Shown here piece by piece: positions 7,162-13,983 of a stretch of DNA of 25,725 bases (position 1 is the stretch's first letter; each line of letters begins with the position of its first letter). Source of the DNA: Moraxella pluranimalium (GTDB lineage Bacteria; Pseudomonadota; Gammaproteobacteria; Pseudomonadales; Moraxellaceae); NCBI RefSeq assembly GCF_002014825.1, contig NZ_MUYU01000025.1, positions 1 to 25,725 of the forward strand, written 5' to 3'. The notes under the pieces were generated by a model. That model did no database searches. It worked only from the letters and a program-made list of their open reading frames with translations, and was not told where the DNA came from. A program made the translations under genes and the position numbers.

Positions 7162-8178
7162 TTAACCTAGCTCATCAAGCGTGTCGGGCGTGTGCTTGAG
7201 TGCATCTAGGCAGATACCCATTTCAAAACCCCGATATTGCAAAAATCGCAGTTGGCGGGCTTTTTCTTTGGGGTCGGTGGGGATGTTGTTGCCATATTTG
7301 CGGATGCGTGCTTCGACGGCAAGTCTAAGCCAATCCACTTCATCACCAGTATCAGCCAGCACTGTGCCATCGGTGAGACTGGCAAGGTCGGCTTGGGTGA
7401 TGAGTGTGTCGAGTGATTCGGCAAGGGTGATGCGAGCGTCTTTGAAGGCTTGGCGGATGTGCTGTTTGCCACGACCTTTGCGGATATTTTCACGAATCAG
7501 CATATAAGCACAGCGTTCATCGGACTGATAGCCTTTGTTGGCGAACTCTTCGATGAGCGCATCGACGGCTGTGGGGTCGCAGTCTTTGGCGAGTAGCTTT
7601 TGGCGCAGTTCATGGCGAGACAGCTCACGGTGCGATAGATAATAAAACGCCAGCCAGCGCATATAGTTAGTAGCTCGGTCAGTGATAGCCAGTGGCTCGA
7701 TGGCGACATCAGCAAGAGCGGCGGCTAGCTTATCGCTGATGACGGCATTGGTCTGACCAAGCTTGGCATCATCAAGCAGGGCTTTGATTTTGGGTGTGTC
7801 GTCATGGGATTGATTGTGATGACGGTTGCGAGTTTGGCGAGCCTTATGGGTGGTTTGGGCTTGCTTTGTGTTATTGGTTAAGCTTTGCTCATTCGATACT
7901 GTGCGTGGCTTGGGCTGTGCACGGCTACCAAGTTCATCACGCTCAAGCGTTTGTTTGGGTGTAGATTGTGTTGGCTGTTTGCTGTCGGTCTTTTTTGGCG
8001 TGCGTTTGGTTGAAGTAGGTTTTTTTGGACGCAGGGCCTGTTTTTGCTTAAAGGCGGGTTCGGTGGTGGTCAAGGCATAAAAATTGGACGCATCAAGCAC
8101 GGTCGGCTGATACGACTCGGCAGAAACAGGCGACTCGCCCATCTCTGCCAAGATTTCGGATAAGGTCTTGATTGTCAT
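7162..8178 (-). CDS. recX: regulatory protein RecX with long disordered N-terminal extension
   Basis: The C-terminal ~165 residues form a RecX domain of three-helix repeats: YLSHRELSRHELRQKLLAKDCD, then VDALIEEFANKGYQSDERCAYMLIRENIRKGRG, then the last repeat ending ARQLRFLQYRGFEMGICLDAL. RecX binds RecA filaments and limits their growth. RecX is commonly about 150 residues, while this protein has 338. Residues about 45-165 are low-complexity and rich in Lys, Thr, Gln, Pro and Ser, and are probably disordered and basic. The gene starts 30 bp after the recA stop codon, so the two form one operon with recX expressed by read-through. The start MTIKTLSEIL is chosen because sequence is continuous from it; a shorter start would remove only the extension. 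Confidence 0.92.
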   Translation of the reverse strand: MTIKTLSEILAEMGESPVSAESYQPTVLDASNFYALTTTEPAFKQKQALRPKKPTSTKRTPKKTDSKQPTQSTPKQTLERDELGSRAQPKPRTVSNEQSLTNNTKQAQTTHKARQTRNRHHNQSHDDTPKIKALLDDAKLGQTNAVISDKLAAALADVAIEPLAITDRATNYMRWLAFYYLSHRELSRHELRQKLLAKDCDPTAVDALIEEFANKGYQSDERCAYMLIRENIRKGRGKQHIRQAFKDARITLAESLDTLITQADLASLTDGTVLADTGDEVDWLRLAVEARIRKYGNNIPTDPKEKARQLRFLQYRGFEMGICLDALKHTPDTLDELG

Positions 8179-8208
8179 AGGGTTTTGTATAGCAATGACA
8201 AGCCTTGA

Positions 8209-9276
8209 TTAAAAGGCATCGCCATCTTCCATGCCTTCGACATATTCAGGCACTTCATCAGGCTCATCCGCTGATGCGGCAGGCTTGGTAGCAAGCTTGG
8301 CTTCACGGATTTTGGTTTCGATTTCGGCGGCGATGGCAGGATTTTCTTGTAGATATTTGACCGTATTGGCTTTGCCTTGACCGATTTTGCCGTCGCCATA
8401 GCTGTACCAAGCGCCTGATTTGCCGACAGCGCCGATGTCCACGCCCAAATCAATCACTTCGCCTAGGCGGTTGATGCCTTCGCCGTACATGATTTGGAAC
8501 TCGGTTTGGCGAAACGGTGGCGCCATCTTGTTTTTGATGACTTTGACACGGGTGTCTGAGCCGACGATTTCTTCGCCTTCTTTGACACTGCCGATACGGC
8601 GGATGTCTAGGCGTACCGATGCGTAGAATTTGAGCGCATTACCGCCAGTGGTGGTTTCAGGCGAGCCGAACATGACACCGATTTTCATACGGATTTGGTT
8701 AATAAAAATCACCATACAGTTTGAACGCTTGGCATTACCGGTGATTTTACGCAGCGCTTGGCTCATCAGGCGCGCTTGCAGACCCATGTGGCTGTCGCCC
8801 ATTTCGCCTTCGATTTCGGCTTTTGGGGTGAGGGCAGCGACCGAGTCCACGACAATCATGTCAATCGCCCCTGAGCGCACCAGCATATCAGCGATTTCGA
8901 GTGCTTGTTCACCGTTGTCAGGCTGTGAGACCAGTAGCGCATCGATGTCCACGCCCAATTTTTTGGCGTAAATCGGGTCAAGTGCGTGCTCGGCATCGAT
9001 GAATGCACAAGTGCCGCCTTGTTTTTGGCATTCGGCGATGGTCTGAAGCGTTAGGGTGGTTTTACCCGAGCTTTCAGGGCCGAAGATTTCGATGATACGA
9101 CCCTTTGGCAGACCGCCGATGCCGAGTGCAATGTCCAAGCCTAGTGAGCCTGTTGAGACCACATCAACATCAAGCTTGGCGGACTCGTCGCCTAGGTGCA
9201 TGATGGTGTTTTTGCCAAATTGCTTCTCAATCTGCGCTAGGGCAGCTTTGAGTGCTTTTTCTTTATTTTCGTCCAC
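8209..9276 (-). CDS. recA: recombinase RecA
   Basis: This is a full-length RecA of 355 residues. Walker [10 protein letters not shown] lies at residues 66-74, with [19 protein letters not shown] for Walker B and loop L1, and [25 protein letters not shown] for motif 4 and loop L2. The acidic C-terminal tail ends in DGDAF. RecA forms ATP-dependent filaments on single-stranded DNA for homologous recombination, repair and uptake-dependent transformation. The start is GTG at 9276, with AAGGA about 8 nt upstream. No classical LexA box (CTG-N10-CAG) was recognised in the upstream region, in line with the LexA-less SOS described for Moraxellaceae relatives. The gene and recX sit between two DnaA-box repeats. 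Confidence 0.99.
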   Translation of the reverse strand: MDENKEKALKAALAQIEKQFGKNTIMHLGDESAKLDVDVVSTGSLGLDIALGIGGLPKGRIIEIFGPESSGKTTLTLQTIAECQKQGGTCAFIDAEHALDPIYAKKLGVDIDALLVSQPDNGEQALEIADMLVRSGAIDMIVVDSVAALTPKAEIEGEMGDSHMGLQARLMSQALRKITGNAKRSNCMVIFINQIRMKIGVMFGSPETTTGGNALKFYASVRLDIRRIGSVKEGEEIVGSDTRVKVIKNKMAPPFRQTEFQIMYGEGINRLGEVIDLGVDIGAVGKSGAWYSYGDGKIGQGKANTVKYLQENPAIAAEIETKIREAKLATKPAASADEPDEVPEYVEGMEDGDAF

Positions 9277-9327
9277 AGTGGATTCCTTGATATTCTAGGC
9301 AATACTTGCCAAACTAAAGATTGGCTA

Positions 9328-9336
9328 ATTATAGCA
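9328..9336 (-). promoter_or_regulatory. recA promoter, extended -10
   Basis: The minus strand reads TGCTATAAT, a perfect extended -10, about 52 nt upstream of the recA GTG codon. No good -35 hexamer is visible at 16-18 bp, and no operator-like palindrome was recognised next to it. Confidence 0.65.
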
Positions 9337-9470
9337 TAAAAAGCCAAAGCGGTTGTGATTTTTGCGTAAGTGCGTTTGGCGGTCAATTTTGCTTTGTGCT
9401 GTCGTGCCATCAAAATAATGTAATGATGGCTATAAATGGTAAAATTGGCTAATGACACACAAGATTTGAT

Positions 9471-9782
9471 AAGTTATCCACAGTCTTATCCACAAAATCT
9501 GTGGAAAAATTGTGAAACGATAAGCCTGCACTATCGATGAATAATATCAGCCAAAATTTGTCAATATCTTGACGCTGTCAGTACAAAATATTTTATAACT
9601 ATATGATAATTAACAACTTAATTTTAAATCAGAAAATTGGTTAAATTTTAACCAATTACGACAGAACCATGACAAACTATAGGGTTGCACCTAAGATTTG
9701 TGCCAAATTTTAAAAGTTATCCACAATTTTTGGGGAAAAGTGAATGAGCCTTTGTGGGACAAGGCTTTGACACTATGGATAA
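9471..9782 (+). repeat. DnaA-box-rich direct repeat, copy B (upstream of recA)
   Basis: This is the second copy of the block at 6677, offset by 2794 bp (2793 after one T is lost near 9730). Perfect DnaA boxes TTATCCACA lie at 9474-9482, 9486-9494 and 9717-9725, with reverse near-boxes at 9500-9508 and 9774-9782. The AT-rich core, the inverted repeat ATTGGTTAA-N3-TTAACCAAT and the small hairpin are all conserved. The diverged ~30 bp after the first three boxes suggests that selection keeps the boxes and the AT-rich core rather than the whole block. Confidence 0.9.
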
Positions 9783-9852
9783 CTTTTGGATGGATTTTTT
9801 GATTAATTTTATGATATTGATTATTTATAAAATAGCCAGAAAAAATTTTGGA

Positions 9853-9887
9853 TGTTTCACAATCAAGGATAATCAAGCGGTGAAACA
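9853..9887. other. split parS-like inverted pair TGTTTCAC-N19-GTGAAACA (right)
   Basis: TGTTTCAC (9853-9860) and GTGAAACA (9880-9887) lie within a 10-bp inverted repeat, GATGTTTCAC/GTGAAACATC. Half-sites and the 19-nt gap match the pair at 7070-7103. It lies just outside repeat copy B. The rest of 9783-10060 holds no gene. Confidence 0.45.
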
Positions 9888-9980
9888 TCTTGCTATGACA
9901 GGTAGTAAGTGGCAGGCGGTGAAATGGGGTTTGGTGTGGGCGTGTTTGGGTGTTTTATTGATAAATTGCATAACAATTTG

Positions 9981-9989
9981 TGCTACAAT
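9981..9989 (+). promoter_or_regulatory. candidate extended -10 promoter of the D-lactate dehydrogenase gene
   Basis: TGCTACAAT lies about 78 nt before the start codon. It has an extended -10 TG and a one-mismatch hexamer. No convincing -35 was found. Confidence 0.45.
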
Positions 9990-10066
9990 AAATGATATAG
10001 TTTTTCATTTTTGCCGATGTTGGCAAGTGTTGATACCCCAATTGCAATCAAAAATTAGGAATTATG

Positions 10067-11449
10067 ATGAGTCAAACCACACGATTTGCCGATGCCATCG
10101 ATACGCTGAGTGCACGATTTGGCAAGCAGTTATCCACCAATCTAACAACCAGACAGCAGCACGCGCACACGACGACTTGGCTTGACAATCAGCCTGCCGA
10201 TGCTGTCTTGATGGCGCAGGATAAATATGATGTCGCCGATGCGGTGAAGATTTGTCATGAGTATGCGATGCCTGTGATTGCCTTTGGGATTGGCTCATCG
10301 CTTGAGGGTCATGTCAATGCACCGATGGGCGGGCTGTGTATCGATATGTCGCAGATGAACCAAGTGGTGGCAGTCAATGAAGAGGATTTGACCGCAACGG
10401 TGCAAGCAGGCGTGACTCGTGAATCGCTCAATCAATATCTGCGTGCCACAGGGCTATTTTTCCCGCTAGACCCTGGAGCGAATGCGACCATCGGCGGTAT
10501 GGTAGCGACTCGGGCATCAGGCACGAATGCGGTGCGTTATGGCACGATGAAAGATGTCACGCTGTCGCTTGAAGTGGTGCTACCCACAGGCGACATCATC
10601 CACACGGGCACCCGTGCCAAAAAATCATCAGCAGGCTATGATTTGACCCGTCTGATGGTTGGCTCTGAAGGCACGCTTGGGATTGTTACCGAAGTGACGG
10701 TACGACTGTTTGGCATACCTGAGTGTATCGGTAGTGGCGTGTGTCATTTTCCAAGTATTGACATGGCGTGCCAAGCGACGATTGCCACCATTCAGATGTG
10801 CTTGCCGATTGCTCGTATTGAGCTACTCGATGCGGTGCAAATCCGTGCCTGCAATCAGTATTCTGGCCTAAGCTTGCCTGAGCAGGCGACCTTGTTCGTT
10901 GAATTTCATGGTACACAGCAAGGCGTGGCAGAGCAGGCGGCGCTGTTTGAGCAGATTATCGAAGAGTTTGGCGGTCATGATTTTTGTTGGGATAGTGATG
11001 AAGCTGAGCGCAAAAAACTGTGGACGGCACGGCACAATGCCTACTTTGCCAGCTGTGCACTGAGACCTGATGCCAAAGCGTTATCGACTGATGCCTGTGT
11101 GCCGATTTCACAACTGGCAGAGTGCGTGACGCAGACGCAGGCGGATATCGAAGCATCAGGGATGCTTGCGCCGATTGTGGGTCATGTGGGTGATGGTAAT
11201 TTTCATGTGCTATTGCTCGTCGATGTCAATGATGAACACGAAAAACAAACAGCCGAAGACATCATCGGACGCTTAGCGCAGCGTGCGATACAGATGGGTG
11301 GGACTTGCACCGGCGAGCATGGCGTGGGGCAGGGCAAACGCAAATATATGGCGGATGAGCACGGCGGTGCGCTTACGGTGATGCAAGCCATCAAACATGC
11401 CATCGACCCAAAAGGTATTATGAATCCGGGTAAGATTTGGATAGAATGA
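10067..11449 (+). CDS. FAD-binding D-lactate dehydrogenase (cytochrome-type), LDHD/GlcD family
   Basis: Residues about 40-210 are a PCMH/VAO-type FAD-binding domain: PGANATIGGMVATRASGTNAVRYGTMKD, then VLPTGDII, KKSSAGYDLTRLMVGSEGTLGIVTEV. Residues about 220-460 are the FAD-oxidase C domain, with the metal/substrate motifs GHVGDGNFHVLLLVD and GTCTGEHGVGQGKRKYM and the ending IDPKGIMNPGKIW. This pattern matches mitochondrial-type D-lactate dehydrogenase more than GlcD. It should oxidise D-lactate or a related D-2-hydroxyacid to the ketoacid and pass electrons to the respiratory chain. The second of two adjacent ATGs (10067) is chosen because AGGA lies 6 nt before it; 10064 is the alternative. 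No glcE/glcF partners are present, which fits a single-subunit enzyme. Confidence 0.88.
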   Translation: MSQTTRFADAIDTLSARFGKQLSTNLTTRQQHAHTTTWLDNQPADAVLMAQDKYDVADAVKICHEYAMPVIAFGIGSSLEGHVNAPMGGLCIDMSQMNQVVAVNEEDLTATVQAGVTRESLNQYLRATGLFFPLDPGANATIGGMVATRASGTNAVRYGTMKDVTLSLEVVLPTGDIIHTGTRAKKSSAGYDLTRLMVGSEGTLGIVTEVTVRLFGIPECIGSGVCHFPSIDMACQATIATIQMCLPIARIELLDAVQIRACNQYSGLSLPEQATLFVEFHGTQQGVAEQAALFEQIIEEFGGHDFCWDSDEAERKKLWTARHNAYFASCALRPDAKALSTDACVPISQLAECVTQTQADIEASGMLAPIVGHVGDGNFHVLLLVDVNDEHEKQTAEDIIGRLAQRAIQMGGTCTGEHGVGQGKRKYMADEHGGALTVMQAIKHAIDPKGIMNPGKIWIE

Positions 11450-11524
11450 TATGCTGAACTGAAGTTTCGGCACTCTTAATTGTGATGATGTTGAGCTTGT
11501 ATGATTGACAGGGATTAAAAAGTC

Positions 11525-12790
11525 ATGGAACTTGATAAAAATTCTCAAACGCTCATTGTTAAGCAATCAATATTGATAGGATTAACCAAATTGATTGCTT
11601 TATCCATGCCTATGATTGACCTAGTTATGCTTGCACACTGGTCAACTGTAGATGCGTTGTCTGATTATTCATTCATTACGCATCTTGTGCAAATTTTTGT
11701 AGTCATGACACTGGCTTTATCTATCGGAGTGCCGATATTTTTCAATCAGTCAGAGAATCAAAAAAGTGCAATCAGACGGTGCTTGGCATACGCTTTGGTT
11801 ATGAGTGTACTGATTGTGCCACTAATCACCGTTTTCTTTTATGCGTTAGATTGGGTGAACCATTTTAATCAAATCCAAACATACACTTACTTTTCTTTGG
11901 TAGCGGGTATAGTAACTTTACCAACTTATGTTGTTATTAGCCATGTTTTGGATGCGATGGGTCAATCCAAAAAGATGATTTATTTAACGGCAATATTATC
12001 AATAGTCAATTTATTGATTAATTATTATTATATATTCATTGCAGATATTCAAGAACAGCTTGGGGTTGCGATAGCAACCAGTGCAGTTAGGGTTCTTGGT
12101 TTGATAATCATCTTACTTTGGCTACTAAGACTGTTTGGGTCGTCTGTATTAATTCCTAAGTTTGACAAAAAATCTTTGTTGAGCCTAATGCGACTTGGGC
12201 GGTCAGACCTTGTTACGGGAATGGCATTTAGTGGTGGCTTTGCTTTATTGTCATTTTATTTGAGTGCTAATTATTCAAGTAAACTTGTCGGTGAATTTGG
12301 GATATTGTTAAATATCATTAATATTGTCTTTGTGTTTTATATTGGGTTTGCGGCGGCATTATCCATACATTTATCAAAGCATCCATCACAAAAGCACGAA
12401 TTGCTTACAGCTGATTGGGATTATTTTATCTTAAAATCTATTGCCAAAAGTTTTATTGTTGGGCTTTTGGTAAGTCCAATTGTTACGTTGGTTTATTTTT
12501 ATCCAATGTTTGCGGACAAATTGGTAATTGTTGGCTTGGCAATCACGATTGCGGTGTTGGATGGGCTTGCGATTGCTCTGATATCTCGCCTAAGGGTGGT
12601 TGGCTATGCCAAATATCCGCCATTAACCAGATTAATGCTAATTTTATTCGGTATTCCACTGGGGGTTTGTCTGTTGCCACACATGGATATATTGGGCGTG
12701 TTGCTTGCGTTCGCTTTGGCAAACGGCTTGGTTGCTTTAGTCCTGATTTTGTACAGTAGGGTGATTTTTCGCAGGCTAAAGCAGGTGTAG
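11525..12790 (+). CDS. MATE-like multidrug/polysaccharide-flippase-superfamily transporter
   Basis: The protein has 421 residues and about twelve hydrophobic segments in two halves. The first helix carries LIALSMPMIDLVMLAHWSTVDALSDYS, resembling the MATE entry motif (P..D..M.g..s..aLa..). Polar loops carry QSENQKSAIRR and HVLDAMGQSKK, and the second half restarts at GRSDLVTGMAFSGGFALLSF. MATE proteins exchange drugs or organic cations for Na+ or H+. The motifs are diverged, so a related MOP-superfamily role cannot be excluded. AT-rich codons set it apart from the upstream gene and suggest a different history. It ends 50 bp before the displaced tRNA terminator and belongs to the host side of the insertion. 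Confidence 0.65.
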   Translation: MELDKNSQTLIVKQSILIGLTKLIALSMPMIDLVMLAHWSTVDALSDYSFITHLVQIFVVMTLALSIGVPIFFNQSENQKSAIRRCLAYALVMSVLIVPLITVFFYALDWVNHFNQIQTYTYFSLVAGIVTLPTYVVISHVLDAMGQSKKMIYLTAILSIVNLLINYYYIFIADIQEQLGVAIATSAVRVLGLIIILLWLLRLFGSSVLIPKFDKKSLLSLMRLGRSDLVTGMAFSGGFALLSFYLSANYSSKLVGEFGILLNIINIVFVFYIGFAAALSIHLSKHPSQKHELLTADWDYFILKSIAKSFIVGLLVSPIVTLVYFYPMFADKLVIVGLAITIAVLDGLAIALISRLRVVGYAKYPPLTRLMLILFGIPLGVCLLPHMDILGVLLAFALANGLVALVLILYSRVIFRRLKQV

Positions 12791-12840
12791 GTGATGATTG
12801 ATAAAGGTAAAAGCTTGAATCATTTTGAGATACACAAACA

Positions 12841-12876
12841 AAAACCCCTTGAAAATCAATCATTTCAAGGGGTTTT
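12841..12876 (-). terminator. original tRNA-Val terminator, displaced by the integrated element
   Basis: A perfect 14-bp stem (AAAACCCCTTGAAA / TTTCAAGGGGTTTT) with an 8-nt loop lies 5 bp outside the distal att copy. On the minus strand it is followed by a T-rich run. Before integration it would have stood just after the CCA of tRNA-Val. It can now serve the convergent MATE-like gene in the other direction. Confidence 0.8.
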
Positions 12877-12881
12877 GGATA

Positions 12882-12896
12882 TGGTAGGCGTAAACG
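12882..12896. repeat. distal attachment site (att core copy)
   Basis: TGGTAGGCGTAAACG is identical to the last 15 bp of the tRNA-Val gene, including CCA, at 20787-20801. It marks the distal end of the integrated element. Confidence 0.9.
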
Positions 12897-12955
12897 AAAC
12901 CAAACTAATTTTGTAAAGCCTTGCAAATAAAGGCTTGGCAAGGGGTAGTAAAAAA

Positions 12956-12979
12956 CCGATACCAACACTGATACCAACA
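12956..12979 (+). repeat. integrase arm-type sites, distal end
   Basis: GATACCAACA occurs at 12958-12967 and 12970-12979, at a 12-bp period. The same pair with almost the same spacer lies near the integrase end at 20653-20674. Paired short repeats at both ends of an element are what arm-binding sites of a tyrosine integrase look like. Confidence 0.65.
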
Positions 12980-13784
12980 AATTAAAAAGTCACCCCCAAA
13001 AATCGCCATTTTTTACCCATTTTTGATGCCATTGGCAGGCGTGCAAACTTCCAATTTTGCGGTGGTATAAATTTGCATGGGGGTGCGGTCATCTGCACCA
13101 ATCGCCCAAACTTTTTCACCGCCCCTGCATGGGTGCGTTTTTTATCGAAATCATTAGGCAAATTGGCAGGCGTGGCGGTTGCTTGTATATTGCCAAGTGT
13201 GGCAGGTGCGATAATCGCCAGCTATCATCACCAGTGGAATGACAACGGTAATCAAATTGATTACCGATGGAATTAATATCAGCAATTGCCAGCACTAGCA
13301 CACCGCCAGCAGACAAACACCAGCACCGCCAGCCAGCACCAAAAGTAACCAGCGGTATGATAACGACGGTTAAAATGACCGCCATTACCAATAATGGGCA
13401 ATGGCTGGATAACTTGCCTTGATGACTGCCAGCACCGCCAGTCATCATGCTATTGGTGGCATCATGCAGGCGTGGCATCATTGCCATTATGTCCTATGCC
13501 ATTACCATTATGTCCTATGCGTGAACCGCCCCTAGATACGCACCATTTGGGCTGTAATAGCGTTTGGCGGTGCTGTTGGTGTAATGGGTGCTTGATGGGG
13601 CAGGCGTGCTGTAATGGCTTGGTATGGGCTTTAATTAGGTTTCCTAATTTCCCAATGCTCTATATATGTGTTGGCAAGTTGTATATACAAATATTCATAT
13701 TATTATATATATCCCTTATTACCCCTATACCCCCCACTTGATAGAATATCACCCCCAAAATATCGTTTTTTTATTCAAACTATG
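12980..13784. other. largely non-coding end of the element with palindromes, tandem repeats and possible ash-like short ORF
   Basis: No gene can be assigned with confidence. Two overlapping plus-strand frames opening at TTG codons (13057-13242 and 13073-13276) are candidates. The first encodes GHLHQSPKLFHRPCMGAFF, reminiscent of P4 Ash-family peptides. The second has a hydrophobic segment (LAGVAVACILPSVAGAIIAS). Structures seen: a 21-nt near-perfect palindrome at 13246-13266 (arms CGGTAATCAA/TTGATTACCG), a hairpin GATGACTG-N10-CAGTCATC at 13421-13446, and CCATTATGTCCTATGC repeated at 13484-13499 and 13505-13520 with a 21-bp period. Four copies of CAGGCGTG lie here. Confidence 0.4.
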
Positions 13785-13983
13785 GGAAAGTGGGGAAAGT
13801 GGGAAAGTGGTAGGCTCTAGCCCTTATGGTATAAGGGTTTGCATACTTTCCCACCAAAAACACCAAAAAGGAAAGTAGGAAAGTGACAAGTACAAAAAAA
13901 GGGAAAGCGTGATACTTTCCCCATTGTAAGCCCTTGATATATAAGGCTTTGCGGTTTTATGTTTTACTTTCCCCTTACTTTCC
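13785..13983. repeat. GGAAAGT iteron cluster 1 (ori/crr-like)
   Basis: GGAAAGT occurs at 13785, 13794, 13802, 13870 and 13878 on the plus strand, and as ACTTTCC at 13845, 13914, 13966 and 13977; a variant GGAAAGC is at 13902. The copies are arranged as two units. In each, direct GGAAAGT copies are followed by a small imperfect palindrome (for example AAGCCCTTGATATATAAGG) and then by ACTTTCC copies in the opposite direction. The last two copies overlap the 3' end of the primase gene. An equivalent cluster lies at 19206-19409. This fits binding sites for the replication protein. Confidence 0.85.

Noticed and set aside
9277..9470. LexA-type operator upstream of recA
   Set aside because: No CTG-N10-CAG palindrome was found in this region.
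9754..10185. Plus-strand 143-codon frame before the D-lactate dehydrogenase gene
   Set aside because: It overlaps the repeat, the candidate promoter and the start of the better-supported flavoprotein gene in another frame.
11525..12790. MATE-like gene as cargo of the integrated element
   Set aside because: It lies outside the distal att copy and before the original tRNA terminator, so it is part of the host side.
13116..13487. Minus-strand 123-codon frame in the non-coding end of the element
   Set aside because: Its composition is erratic, with no ribosome site or family motif; it runs through the palindromes and tandem repeats.
13785..13983. CRISPR-like array
   Set aside because: The GGAAAGT copies are too short, occur in both orientations and have no constant spacer length; iterons fit better.
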